From contig JABJBS010000383.1 in the NCBI GenBank assembly GCA_018668695.1, positions 80,753 through 122,735 on the forward strand: a stretch of DNA of 41,983 nucleotides, in the 5' to 3' direction. Under the pieces are notes generated by a model. That model was not told where the DNA came from. It saw only the letters and a list, made by a program, of their open reading frames with translations, and searched no databases. The translations under genes and the position numbers were made by a program. Below are positions 18,948-27,495 of the stretch, piece by piece. The stretch's first letter is position 1. Each line of letters opens with the position of its first letter. The stretch is from Deltaproteobacteria bacterium (GTDB lineage: Bacteria; Myxococcota; XYA12-FULL-58-9; JABJBS01).

Positions 18948-19529
18948 ATGGCTTCCCCACTTAAGGGCCACACCCTGATCTACGGTGGAAGTTTTAATCC
19001 CCCACACATGGGTCACCAATTGGCTTGCCTCTACGGGCTTGAAGCGCTTGGTGCAGAGGCCTTGTGGGTCGTTCCCGTTCATCAGCATCCATTTGGCAAA
19101 GATCTGGTCGATTTCGAGCAGCGGGTGCAGATGTGCAAGCTCATGACCGCTCCTCTGGGTCCGCGCGCCAGCGTCAACACCATTGAACAAGAGCTTGAAA
19201 GCCCTGTTCGAACTTTCGAGCTGTTTAGCGCGTTGAAGCAAAAGTACCCCGACAAGTCGTTCGCCATGCTCATGGGCGCAGACCTCTTAGCTGAACGCGA
19301 GAGCTGGTACCGGTTCCAAGACTTGAAAGCCCTCGTGAAAATAGTGGTTGTCGGCCGCGGCGGCTTTCAATCTGAGCTAACGGACGAGGCTTTCGAAGTA
19401 GAGCTCCCCGAAATATCCAGCCGTGATATTCGGGAGAGGCTTGCATCGGGCCTGTCAGTTGAGGGTTTAGTGCCGGCTACAATACAGGATTATCTGCTGC
19501 GATCGGCTCTCTATGGGCCGAACCCTTGA
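18948..19529 (+). CDS. nadD: Nicotinate-nucleotide adenylyltransferase
   Basis: 193 residues. NadD adenylates nicotinate mononucleotide to deamido-NAD in NAD synthesis. YGGSFNPPHMGHQLA contains the nucleotidyltransferase GxFxPxHxGH motif, PFGKDLVDFEQRVQM follows as in NadD, MLMGADLL is the central strand and ISSRDIRERLASG is the C-terminal ISSTxIR motif. The loop at HQHPFGK is somewhat different from textbook NadD (usually PPHK), but no better family fits. It starts nine bases after the fmdB-type stop and has only a weak ribosome site, suggesting readthrough translation. Confidence 0.85.
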   Translation: MASPLKGHTLIYGGSFNPPHMGHQLACLYGLEALGAEALWVVPVHQHPFGKDLVDFEQRVQMCKLMTAPLGPRASVNTIEQELESPVRTFELFSALKQKYPDKSFAMLMGADLLAERESWYRFQDLKALVKIVVVGRGGFQSELTDEAFEVELPEISSRDIRERLASGLSVEGLVPATIQDYLLRSALYGPNP

Positions 19530-19585
19530 TTTTTCAATGTTTCCTGGTAGACGCCCTTAGTTCGACCTGCTAGACGAGGCCACAT

Positions 19586-21085
19586 ATGACCGAGAAAAAT
19601 GAAAAAGGTAAGGTTTTTCTGAGCACTTACGGGTGCCAGATGAATGTTTTGGACTCCCAATTGGTACAAGGTCAGCTTGAGGCTTTGGGCTATGGCTTTG
19701 TTGACCAAAGTGATGACGCCGACATTGTGCTGCTCAATACATGCTCCATCCGTGAGCTTAGTGAGCACAAAGTCTGGTCTGCTCTTGGCCGCCTCGCGAT
19801 TGCGAAGCAAAAAGAGAAGCCAGATCTTGTTGTAGGTGTTTTGGGCTGTATGGCCGAGCGTGAGGGCAAAGGCATCTCAGACCGCATGAAGCATGTTGAT
19901 ATCGTGTGCGGTCCATCTAATCTCGACCAGATTCCCCTTTTGGTAGATAACGCTGTGAACAACCGCGGTACCCAAATTTCACTGGCCGGTCACACCTCAA
20001 GACGTTCCAAAACGCTTCAGGCTGCTGAGGACAATTTAGAAAATCTCGATTTGTCTCGGGCCTTCTCTCCTGCAGATGCTCAGTCGCAGGCCTATGTTCG
20101 AATTACCCGTGGCTGTAATAAGTTTTGTGCTTTCTGCGTGGTCCCGTTTACTCGCGGCCCCGAAGTACACCGCCCGGTTTCGCACATCATCGAAGAGGTG
20201 AAGAAGCTAGTTGGAAGTGGTGTTAAAGAAGTTACGCTTCTTGGCCAAACAGTGAACCATTATAAGTACACTGAAAATGGCACGGCTTACTCATTTGCAG
20301 ATCTCCTAAGACGCGTTCACGATTCCAACCCCGATTTACCGCGGTTGAGGTTTCTAACTTCGTACCCACGTGACTTTACCGATGATGCTTTGGATGCAAT
20401 GGCGGAGAGCCCGCGCATTTGCCGCTACCTCCACATCCCCGCACAAAGCGGCTCCAACACGATGCTCAAAAAGATGAATCGCGGTTATACCGTCGAGCAG
20501 TATCTCGATCTCCTAGACCGAGCACGCTCACGGATGCCGAATATTCGTTTGGCCGGCGATATGATTGTTGGTTTTCCGAATGAGACAGAAGAAGATCATC
20601 AGGCAAGCATCGAGCTGCTGAATAAAGCACGTTACAAGAGCTGCTTTATTTTCAAGTATTCTCCCCGCCCCGGCACGGTGAGCAACAAGCGCCTTGAAGA
20701 CAACATCCCAGATGCAGTGAAGAAAAAGCGCAACGTTGAGCTTCTGGGTATCCAGGCGCAGATTAGCCTGGAATTACACCAAGCCTACGAAGGAAAAACT
20801 TTCGATGTTTTGGTGGAAGGTGAAAGTAAACTGCGAGCCAAGCCTCAAGCAGGTGAAGTCCAATTGGGTTGGGAAAAGCTCAGCACTTCCGATTGCCGTT
20901 TGGTGGGTAGAACTCAAGGCGATGAAATCGTTATTTTCGATGGTAAGCGTGAGCAAATCGGTGACATCGTAAGAGTGCGAGCCACTGGCGCGACGAATCT
21001 TACGATTCAAGGCGAGCTGGCCAATCCAGCCAAGCCTACCGAAAGCCGCTCCGAGGTTTCTACTGCAAGCCAGCTTGCTATCTAA
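19586..21085 (+). CDS. miaB: tRNA-2-methylthio-N6-dimethylallyladenosine synthase
   Basis: 499 residues. MiaB is a radical-SAM methylthiotransferase that adds a methylthio group to i6A37 of tRNAs. The N-terminal domain holds the auxiliary cluster ligands C17 (TYGCQMN), C53 (LLNTCSIR) and C88 (VLGCMAER). The radical-SAM cluster motif is ITRGCNKFCAFCVVPFTRG, with the CxxxCxxC spacing. SYPRDFTDDALDAMAE, LHIPAQSGSN and FKYSPRPGT are MiaB-type blocks, and a TRAM domain follows at about residues 400-470. The last 30 residues are extra and low in complexity. A GAGG site lies 8 bases before the ATG. Confidence 0.96.
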   Translation: MTEKNEKGKVFLSTYGCQMNVLDSQLVQGQLEALGYGFVDQSDDADIVLLNTCSIRELSEHKVWSALGRLAIAKQKEKPDLVVGVLGCMAEREGKGISDRMKHVDIVCGPSNLDQIPLLVDNAVNNRGTQISLAGHTSRRSKTLQAAEDNLENLDLSRAFSPADAQSQAYVRITRGCNKFCAFCVVPFTRGPEVHRPVSHIIEEVKKLVGSGVKEVTLLGQTVNHYKYTENGTAYSFADLLRRVHDSNPDLPRLRFLTSYPRDFTDDALDAMAESPRICRYLHIPAQSGSNTMLKKMNRGYTVEQYLDLLDRARSRMPNIRLAGDMIVGFPNETEEDHQASIELLNKARYKSCFIFKYSPRPGTVSNKRLEDNIPDAVKKKRNVELLGIQAQISLELHQAYEGKTFDVLVEGESKLRAKPQAGEVQLGWEKLSTSDCRLVGRTQGDEIVIFDGKREQIGDIVRVRATGATNLTIQGELANPAKPTESRSEVSTASQLAI

Positions 21086-21108
21086 GTCTTTGGTAGGGAG
21101 TTCTTGTT

Positions 21109-22671
21109 TTAAGGACTCGGCGCCACAGTCATCAATGTCTTCAAGTCCTCATCCGTAAAGCGCAACGCTCCTCCGAGAAACCATTGCGCAAGGTCTGCGT
21201 TGAAGGGGTCATCGATACCCGCTTGGAGCCAAAGGTGATCGAAGAATTCGTATAGAAACGTTCCGCGTAACCGTGGCGGACGAACTTCGCCACTGTCTAA
21301 GAAGCGCCTTTCAAAATCAAAGGCATCAAGTCTTAACTCTAGGGAGTCGTTGAGGGCGTGAAGGTTTAAACCGAGCCCGCCGGTGTTCTCAATGATTCCG
21401 AAACGCAGGGTTGCAAAGTAATAACGTTTTGCAAATTGGGCGGAAAACTTCATCACATTGTAGTTTGTTGTGTACGTCTCTGTGATTTGTGCGCTTTCTT
21501 CTCCGTCAACAGTTACGGTTTCACGTGTCACTTCCCGGTTTTGTCTACCTCTATGATCTGCGACTGCTTCGAGAATATAGCTTTTGTCGGGCCTTGGTTT
21601 GATGGCAACACCGACAATATTTTTAATGCCGGTGCCGGCCTGGTCACCGCCAGATTGGAACGGGACATCAAATTCCGAACGAAGCTCTACTTGAGTTTCG
21701 AGCCGTGAAAGACCCCCGAACAACTCATTGGTACTATCGAGTGTTTCTTCTACCTTCTCAGAGATACTTGGGTCGTTGATAATCCGCCCCATCGTGCCAG
21801 TGCCATCATCAATTTTGCGAGTAATGCTGTTGAGGTGGGCGACACTTTCAGTGAGGTTATCAATACTTTGACGAAGCGGTGAATCAGATATTTCAGCACC
21901 GGCTTCCCCATAGATGGCGTCACTCATGCGTGCGGCCAAGAGGTCGAGCCTGCTGCTCAGGCTGGCTAAATTGGATGTGATCTTGGTGATGTCACCTTGG
22001 TTGCCGGTGGTTGAAGCCAAGTTGCCGGTAAAGGCGCGCACATCACCAAGGATGGCGTCGATGTTGTTATCGTTGCGCTCTAAGCTACCTGCCACGACAC
22101 GAGTCGTTGTTTCTAAAGCGGCAAGAGAGTTTTCAACGCGCTTAAAGATGGCTTCGATTGAGCCTTCGGCTTCTGGACCCGAGAGAACCCGCCGGAAGCT
22201 GTCGGTAATTTCTTTCACGTTGGAGGCGACGTATTTAAGTTCGGACTGGATGGCATCCATGTCGGAAACGCTTTGGACACGGCCAATAATTCCCTCAGGT
22301 TTGAGCACACCCGCGCCGCGGTTCCCGGGATCGAGGTCGAGGCGAAAATCACCCAGTAGGGATTCGGCTGCCTTTTTGATGGCGGCGTCTTGGTACACGG
22401 TGTAGTCGTTTAGGATTCTCACGGTGACGCGCGCAACGAGCCGGCCGTTGTCGAGGCGTAAGTGCTCAATGCCGCCGATTTTACCAACATCGATTCCGTT
22501 GATTTGAACCCGTGTTTTCCAGCGAATGCCTGAAGCGTCAACGAAGTCAGCGTAGACTGGATAAGTGGCTTCATCGCTGAACTTATCTTTACTGGTTTTC
22601 ATCAAAAACCAGCTCATGGCTGTAACAGCCGTAAGCAAGACGAGACCGACAAGTAATGGTGCTCGTATCAT
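21109..22671 (-). CDS. MCE (MlaD-type) protein with C-terminal outer-membrane-like beta domain
   Basis: About 520 residues from the ATG at 22671, whose ATGA overlaps the stop of the ATPase gene. One N-terminal membrane helix (about residues 5-24) leads to one MCE domain (about 36-125: YPVYADFVDASGIRWKTRVQINGIDVGKI) that should form a hexameric lipid tunnel. Residues about 140-330 are long helical segments. Residues about 335-505 switch to alternating strands rich in aromatics, for example YYFATLRFGIIENTGGLGL and RGTFLYEFFDHLWLQAGI, resembling an outer-membrane barrel. Plain MlaD is about 180 residues and lacks this part. With the permease and ATPase it should move phospholipids across the envelope. 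The beta-barrel reading is inference. Confidence 0.85.
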   Translation of the reverse strand: MIRAPLLVGLVLLTAVTAMSWFLMKTSKDKFSDEATYPVYADFVDASGIRWKTRVQINGIDVGKIGGIEHLRLDNGRLVARVTVRILNDYTVYQDAAIKKAAESLLGDFRLDLDPGNRGAGVLKPEGIIGRVQSVSDMDAIQSELKYVASNVKEITDSFRRVLSGPEAEGSIEAIFKRVENSLAALETTTRVVAGSLERNDNNIDAILGDVRAFTGNLASTTGNQGDITKITSNLASLSSRLDLLAARMSDAIYGEAGAEISDSPLRQSIDNLTESVAHLNSITRKIDDGTGTMGRIINDPSISEKVEETLDSTNELFGGLSRLETQVELRSEFDVPFQSGGDQAGTGIKNIVGVAIKPRPDKSYILEAVADHRGRQNREVTRETVTVDGEESAQITETYTTNYNVMKFSAQFAKRYYFATLRFGIIENTGGLGLNLHALNDSLELRLDAFDFERRFLDSGEVRPPRLRGTFLYEFFDHLWLQAGIDDPFNADLAQWFLGGALRFTDEDLKTLMTVAPSP

Positions 22672-23405
22672 TCTTGTTTCCCAAACCAAGTGTTTAAAAA
22701 CTCTTGAACAAAAGGATGCTTCGAATGACGAATCTCACTCGACGCACAATCTTCTACCACCTCACCTTTATGGAGGACTGCGATGTCATCCGCAACTTTT
22801 ATGGCGCTACCAACATCGTGGGAGATGACCACACTGGTAACCTGTAGCCGTTGGGCGGCGTCTAAAATCATCTGATCAACGTTGTCTGTGGTAATAGGGT
22901 CGAGGCCTGTGGTGGGTTCGTCATAAAGCACGACCTCGGGGTCAAGAATCACCGCGCGGGCCAGCCCAACCCGTTTACGCATTCCGCCTGAGAGTTCCGA
23001 AGGGAATTTGTTAACGGATGTCTCGAGGCCGACCAAGGCAAGTTTGGCGAGTACACGTTTGTCGACCTCTTCATGAGAAAGCTGAGTATGTTCAAGTAGA
23101 GGAAAGGCCACATTTTCCCAAACAGTCATGGAATCAAAAAGAGCGGCTTGTTGAAAAACCATCCCGAATTTGGTTCTTAGTTTGAGAAGAGCGGGGGTTT
23201 TCATTTGGCAAACGTCTTCCCCGTTGACCAATATTTGCCCCGAGTCTGGTTTCATGAGGCCAATCATATGTTTCATCAACACGGACTTACCGGACCCAGA
23301 GAGGCCCAAGATGACCCGTGTGGTGCCTGGCCGCACATTGAATGAAACACCTTTTAAGACCTCTGTACCGCCAAAGCTTTTTCTTAGGTCTCGAATCTCG
23401 ATCAT
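22668..23405 (-). CDS. mlaF: Mla-type ABC transporter ATP-binding protein
   Basis: About 245 residues from the ATG at 23405. Walker A is GLSGSGKS, the signature is LSGGMRKRVGLARA (the GGMRKR form is typical of MlaF/TTG2A ATPases), and Walker B is VVLYDEPTTGLDP followed by VISHDV. It energises phospholipid traffic with the MlaE permease. The ATG lies two bases after the permease stop, and the gene's own stop overlaps the MCE gene start (ATGA). An upstream TTG at 23423 is less likely. The short C-terminal tail LNTWFGKQE is present. Confidence 0.95.
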   Translation of the reverse strand: MIEIRDLRKSFGGTEVLKGVSFNVRPGTTRVILGLSGSGKSVLMKHMIGLMKPDSGQILVNGEDVCQMKTPALLKLRTKFGMVFQQAALFDSMTVWENVAFPLLEHTQLSHEEVDKRVLAKLALVGLETSVNKFPSELSGGMRKRVGLARAVILDPEVVLYDEPTTGLDPITTDNVDQMILDAAQRLQVTSVVISHDVGSAIKVADDIAVLHKGEVVEDCASSEIRHSKHPFVQEFLNTWFGKQE

Positions 23406-23407
23406 AT

Positions 23408-24193
23408 CTACGCCGGTGCCCAAAGAAGCAAAATGCTTGTGAGTATATAGTCGAGCACAAATATCGAAATTGAGCCAATAACTACCGCCTGAGTGGTGGC
23501 ATTTCCGACGCCGCGGGCGCCTCCACTGGCATAAAATCCTCGGTAGCAGCCGATCAAGGCGATTAAGACGCCAAAGAAGACGGATTTTACCATGCCGTGC
23601 ATAAAATCGTAGGGATCAAGTAACCACTCGATTCGGGCGACGAAGGCTCCTTCATCAAGTCCCATCATCAAAACTGCGACTGCATACGAGCCAAGAGCAG
23701 CAACGACGCAAAACAAGACGCTCAAGGCTGGTACCATAATGGAACTAGCGATAATCCGAGGTACCACAAGGTATTTAATGGGGTCGATGGCCATGACTTC
23801 CATCGCATCGATTTGTTCTGACACCCGCATGGTACCAAGCTCAGTGGCCATAGCAGAGCCAACCCGGCCAGTTACCATGAGGCTTGTAAGTACAGGGGCA
23901 AGCTCTCGGCTGACCGCAAGCATAACGGTGGAGCCAACGACGTTTTCCATACCGACACGTTGAAGTCCGGTAATGGTCTGCAATGTGAAGACAGCCCCGG
24001 TGAAGGTTCCGGTGAGCAGAACGATAAAAAGTGAGCCAACGCCAACAAATTCCATTTGCTCAAGCAAGAGTTTAAAGCGGTAGGGAGGCTTGAGTGCCAG
24101 CAGGCATACCCGCCCGAGAAAAATCGCCATATTGCCGAGCTCGGTGAAGAACGCGATGGTTTTCTCACCGGCCCGAGTCAACGGCCCTATCAT
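23408..24193 (-). CDS. mlaE: MlaE-type ABC permease
   Basis: 261 residues with about five membrane helices. The conserved block QMEFVGVGSLFIVLLTGTFTGAVFTLQ and the coupling segment SRELAPVLTSLMVTGRVGSAMATELGTMRVSEQIDAMEVMAIDPIKYLVVPR identify the MlaE family, with GFYASGGARGVGNATTQAVV near the end. It forms the inner-membrane dimer on which the MCE ring sits. The start overlaps the alr stop as ATGA. No MlaB, MlaC or MlaA gene is in the window, so the set is reduced to permease, ATPase and MCE protein. Confidence 0.95.
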   Translation of the reverse strand: MIGPLTRAGEKTIAFFTELGNMAIFLGRVCLLALKPPYRFKLLLEQMEFVGVGSLFIVLLTGTFTGAVFTLQTITGLQRVGMENVVGSTVMLAVSRELAPVLTSLMVTGRVGSAMATELGTMRVSEQIDAMEVMAIDPIKYLVVPRIIASSIMVPALSVLFCVVAALGSYAVAVLMMGLDEGAFVARIEWLLDPYDFMHGMVKSVFFGVLIALIGCYRGFYASGGARGVGNATTQAVVIGSISIFVLDYILTSILLLWAPA

Positions 24194-25305
24194 GATGGTG
24201 CACCCGTGTATTGACGTGGAACTCGGTCACTGATGCCGCAGGTAATTTCGTAGGCAATGGTACCTGCCCATTGGGCAAGGTCGTAGGTTGTAATGCACTC
24301 TGTGCCTTGGCTGCCCATCAGAACAACCTCATCTTGTTGAGTGATGTTTTCAAAGTCGGTGACATCGACCATGCACAGATCCATGCAGATGCTGCCCACA
24401 ATGGGTGCGCGTCGTCCCTGAATCAAAACATCTGCTTTTCCCTCAAAGCTGCGCCGGTACCCATCGGCATAGCCAACCGGGAGAACAGCTATTTTGGTGG
24501 CGCGTTTGGCAACAAAGTGTCCGCCGTAACTTACCCGCTCTCCGGCAGCAATCTCTTTGATCTGCAGCGGTCGGGTCGTCCAGCGCATCAAGGGCGTTAA
24601 AGCTTTGGGCACATTGGTTTGCATTGGACTTAAACCATACATGACCAAGCCCGGTCGTAATAAATTCTGGCTAGTATTTTCTAAGGTGAGTGTCGCAGCA
24701 CTGTTGGAGAGATGGCGGTGCTGGGGTGAAAACCCGGCACTTTTTACTTGGCTTAGTGCATTTTCGAACGCTTCGATTTGGGCTTGGTTACGCGGCGTAT
24801 CTTCAAGATCAGCATTTTGGAGGTGAGTCATCACACCGTCGAGAACCAAATTAGGGTGATTTTTTAGCTCTTGTAAAAATGCACCTAATTGCTCGGGCTG
24901 AACGCCAAGCCTGGACATACCCGTGTCGACTTTTAAATGGAGCTTTAGGGAGCTCGACCCAGCTGCTTTAGATAGTGCTTCCAATTGTTCGACTTCGAAT
25001 ACGGTTGGGATGAGTTTAAATTTCACCAAAGCCTCAGCGGCTTCGTTCACAAGTGCGCCAAGCACAAGAATGGGTAAGTCGATCCCGGCTTCACGTAGCC
25101 GAATACCTTCTTCGACCAAAGCGACTGCGAGCCATGCAACACCTGCATCAGCGAGGGTTCGCGCGATTTCAACGCTTCCGTGTCCATAGGCGTCGGCTTT
25201 GACGACTGCGCAAAGTTGAACATCGGGGTGCAGCTTGGCAATAGCGGCCGCGTTTTGCCTTAATGCTTGAAGATCAACGGCGACTTGAGTGGGGCGATAG
25301 AACAT
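24190..25305 (-). CDS. alr: Alanine racemase
   Basis: About 371 residues from the ATG at 25305, giving the classical start MFYRPTQVAVDLQALRQN; a GTG at 25326 would add seven residues. It interconverts L- and D-alanine for peptidoglycan. K36 in CAVVKADAYGHG is the PLP lysine, and ERVSYGGHFVAKRATKIAVLPVGYADGY contains the second catalytic Tyr; VGSICMDLCMVDVT is the C-terminal block. Length is normal. Its stop overlaps the mlaE start, so it is coupled to a lipid-transport cluster, an uncommon partnership. No clear ribosome site is seen for either start. Confidence 0.95.
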   Translation of the reverse strand: MFYRPTQVAVDLQALRQNAAAIAKLHPDVQLCAVVKADAYGHGSVEIARTLADAGVAWLAVALVEEGIRLREAGIDLPILVLGALVNEAAEALVKFKLIPTVFEVEQLEALSKAAGSSSLKLHLKVDTGMSRLGVQPEQLGAFLQELKNHPNLVLDGVMTHLQNADLEDTPRNQAQIEAFENALSQVKSAGFSPQHRHLSNSAATLTLENTSQNLLRPGLVMYGLSPMQTNVPKALTPLMRWTTRPLQIKEIAAGERVSYGGHFVAKRATKIAVLPVGYADGYRRSFEGKADVLIQGRRAPIVGSICMDLCMVDVTDFENITQQDEVVLMGSQGTECITTYDLAQWAGTIAYEITCGISDRVPRQYTGAPS

Positions 25306-25338
25306 AGCCGGTATGTTGACCGACACAGGATTTGTGTC

Positions 25339-25371
25339 AAGCCGCGAAGAGTTTAGGTTTCTTCGCGGCTT
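25339..25371 (-). terminator. Strong hairpin between the Cys-rich lipoprotein gene and alr
   Basis: Twelve bases (25339-25350, AAGCCGCGAAGA) pair perfectly with 25360-25371 (TCTTCGCGGCTT) over a 9-base loop. It lies about 20 bases after the stop of the Cys-rich lipoprotein gene, where a terminator is expected, but no T-run follows on the minus strand. A TTGACA (25340-25335, minus) overlaps its downstream arm and could serve as a -35 for alr. It may be a Rho-assisted terminator, an mRNA 3'-end stabiliser or an attenuator. Confidence 0.55.
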
Positions 25372-25389
25372 GGCTCTTAACGCTTCAAT

Positions 25390-26682
25390 TTAGTAACAGA
25401 CGCTGCCGCTTGAGTTGCCAAAGGCTGATCCGAGCAGCTCGTTAAGCAGGGCTTGAACAGCGTCATCGCCGCCGCAGCTTTGTCCTGCTGGGCAGGTTTC
25501 AAAGATGGCGCTGGTCGCCAGGTCACAGACTTGTCGGCAGCTCTTGTCACAGTTGCCAACTGGAATGAGGTCACAAGTAAGACCAGCTTGAGGGTCGTCA
25601 TAGGCGCAGATGGTGCCGCCGGGACACTGGCTGTCGGCATCACAAGGACCTCCGAGCGAACCGCTGCCATCGGCGACGCATTGGCGACTGTTGTTGCACG
25701 TGCAAATACTTGAACCAGCGCATTGGCCCACGCAATCGGCATCATCGCGGCAACCCGGTGCACAGGTATTACTGAATAGGTCACAATATTCTCCCGCAGG
25801 GCATTGAATGTCTTGTGTACATTCTCCAGAGCCGTCGGGCAGACATACCGCCGGATTGTAGTTGTCGGCGCAGGTAAACCCGGGTGGGCAATTGCCGTTG
25901 TCGCATGGGTCAGGATCCACACAATAAGGCTCCTCGCAAACGAGGCCGTAAGGAGTGCAATCGAGCTGGTCGTTGCACGGTGGTGAAGGCTGGCATACGC
26001 CGTTGGCGCAATATGAGCCATTGGGGCAATCACCAGGTCCACTGCAGCTGTCAGCGGGTCTACAAGCACCATCTACGCATTCACAACTTCCGTCCTGGCA
26101 ACCGGCAACGTCGTTGCAATCGGTATCGTCGGTACAGCCGCCCAGGTTGTTCGGGTCAAAGCACTCGTTATCGGCATTGCAAAGCCAGTCGCAGGGGCAT
26201 TGTTGGTTGAAGTAACAGGTTGCCGGTGGCGCGCTGCATGAACGGGTTTGACCATTGCATACTTCACCACCTGGGCAGTCGCAGCTGTTATTGGCAGGAT
26301 CACAGTCGTAGTTCGAAAAGCAGCGCCCGTCGATGCATTCTTGCCCAACGGAGCAGTCATCGTTGGAGCTACAATCTGGCACACAAATGCCTTCGCTCGA
26401 TGGGTCATAAGTTGTGCCGCTTGGTTGCTGGCAATACTCGTCTGCGGGGCAATCGGTATCGTCAGTGCACGGCGTGTCTTCTATAGGCTCTTCGGACTGA
26501 CATGCTCCGCCCACGCAAACTCCGCCTTCACAGTCGGCATCGCTTAGGCAAAGGCCCGACGTATCACTGGGATCTGTCGTATCCGTCGGGTCGGCAGGAC
26601 CCGTGTTGCGGTTTTGCCCGCAGGCGGCCAGTCCCAAAATTAAAGTAAGGCAACAAAGTGCTAAAACGCGTCCTAAGTTCAT
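25390..26682 (-). CDS. Cysteine-rich repeat lipoprotein
   Basis: 430 residues. The signal peptide MNLGRVLALCCLTLILGLAAC ends in a lipobox with lipidated C21. A short Pro/Thr/Asp linker follows. The rest is many small units of the type C-x(2)-D-x-D-C-P-x-G-x-x-C, such as CTDDTDCPADEYC, with dozens of Cys that probably pair as disulfides outside the cytoplasm. Similar EGF/Dickkopf-like Cys-rich lipoproteins are common in Myxococcota and have no assigned role. A GGGGGAAAAT sequence precedes the ATG, and a good promoter lies upstream. It appears monocistronic, ending before a strong hairpin. Confidence 0.8.
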   Translation of the reverse strand: MNLGRVLALCCLTLILGLAACGQNRNTGPADPTDTTDPSDTSGLCLSDADCEGGVCVGGACQSEEPIEDTPCTDDTDCPADEYCQQPSGTTYDPSSEGICVPDCSSNDDCSVGQECIDGRCFSNYDCDPANNSCDCPGGEVCNGQTRSCSAPPATCYFNQQCPCDWLCNADNECFDPNNLGGCTDDTDCNDVAGCQDGSCECVDGACRPADSCSGPGDCPNGSYCANGVCQPSPPCNDQLDCTPYGLVCEEPYCVDPDPCDNGNCPPGFTCADNYNPAVCLPDGSGECTQDIQCPAGEYCDLFSNTCAPGCRDDADCVGQCAGSSICTCNNSRQCVADGSGSLGGPCDADSQCPGGTICAYDDPQAGLTCDLIPVGNCDKSCRQVCDLATSAIFETCPAGQSCGGDDAVQALLNELLGSAFGNSSGSVCY

Positions 26683-26715
26683 ATTTTCCCCCGTGGCAGA
26701 TTCGCTTGGCGTGAG

Positions 26716-26743
26716 ACTAGACGGCCTTTTTCTTAATTGTCAA
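26716..26743 (-). promoter_or_regulatory. Sigma-70-like promoter for the Cys-rich lipoprotein gene
   Basis: On the minus strand a perfect TTGACA (26743-26738) is followed after 16 bases by TCTAGT (26721-26716, four of six matches to TATAAT). Transcription would start near 26709, giving a leader of about 27 bases that holds the ribosome site. Confidence 0.6.
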
Positions 26744-26794
26744 TCAAGGCATGTCTGCTCAACCTCGCTACATTTACTTAAGTTCAAGTTATGG

Positions 26795-27436
26795 TTAAGT
26801 TTTTAGGTAGGACCAATTTGCTTGAGTTAAGGCTAGGGTATGAACCTTACGGGCCCCAGAGCGGCGCAATGTCCTCGCGGCCTCGGCTAAGGTGTAACCG
26901 GTGGTTACGACGTCGTCGATAAGTAAAACCGTCTTATTCTCAACGCCTTGAGCGGGCTTAAACGCATTTTTAATGTTTTGCTGGCGCTCACGCCGACCGA
27001 GCAGGTGCTGAGGCTGGGTGTGGCGCCGTCGCCAGTGGGTGAGCATGGGCAGCTTCAAGGTATCAGCTAAGCTTTGCGCGATATGAGCGCTTTGATTGTA
27101 GCCTCGATCTAAATGCCGCCTAAGGCTTAGTGGAATCGGGGCAATAAGTTCACACTGAGAGGCTAAATCTTGAGCGGGCTGGTGCTCTGCCAAAAGCCGG
27201 CCGAGCGCCATGGCAAGGTCTTCACGCCCTCTAAATTTCGCGCGCCAAAGCATGGTCTCTAGAGTTCCCCCATAGAGATAAGGGGCGTAGCAGCTTGTAT
27301 TGGATTGAGCGGGTCTAAAGCGGGGGCAAGGGTTTTCCAGGAGGGCTTGGGAACATAATTCGCAGAGTAAATATTGGGGCCGCATGGAAAGTGCTCGGTT
27401 GCATCCTCCACAGGTCACGGGAAACAAAGTCATCAT
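26795..27436 (-). CDS. comF: ComF-family phosphoribosyltransferase-like protein
   Basis: 213 residues, normal for ComF/GntX proteins linked to DNA uptake and replication restart in some bacteria. The N-terminal zinc-finger Cys are C9, C12, C25 and C28 (CGGC and CELC). YGGTLETMLWRAKFRGREDLA and CELIAPIPLSLRRHLDRGYNQSAHIAQSLA are the family blocks, and VLLIDDVVTTGYT is the PRPP-binding loop. Two adjacent ATG codons (27436 and 27433) are possible starts and both lie in the downstream arm of a perfect 11-bp hairpin; no ribosome site is visible. The zinc-finger Cys require a start here. Confidence 0.92.
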   Translation of the reverse strand: MMTLFPVTCGGCNRALSMRPQYLLCELCSQALLENPCPRFRPAQSNTSCYAPYLYGGTLETMLWRAKFRGREDLAMALGRLLAEHQPAQDLASQCELIAPIPLSLRRHLDRGYNQSAHIAQSLADTLKLPMLTHWRRRHTQPQHLLGRRERQQNIKNAFKPAQGVENKTVLLIDDVVTTGYTLAEAARTLRRSGARKVHTLALTQANWSYLKT

Positions 27437-27465
27437 GGCGGCGTCTAAATAACACCGCCATGATG
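27431..27465 (-). promoter_or_regulatory. Hairpin covering the comF start codon
   Basis: CATCATGGCGG (27431-27441, plus strand) pairs perfectly with CCGCCATGATG (27455-27465) over a 13-base loop. On the comF mRNA the start codons lie in the 3' arm of this stem. It may control comF translation; alternatively it is the 3'-end structure of the upstream HEAT-repeat gene, although no T-run follows. Confidence 0.55.
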
Positions 27466-27495
27466 GTGCTTTATGAGCTGAGTGTTTAAGCGTTT

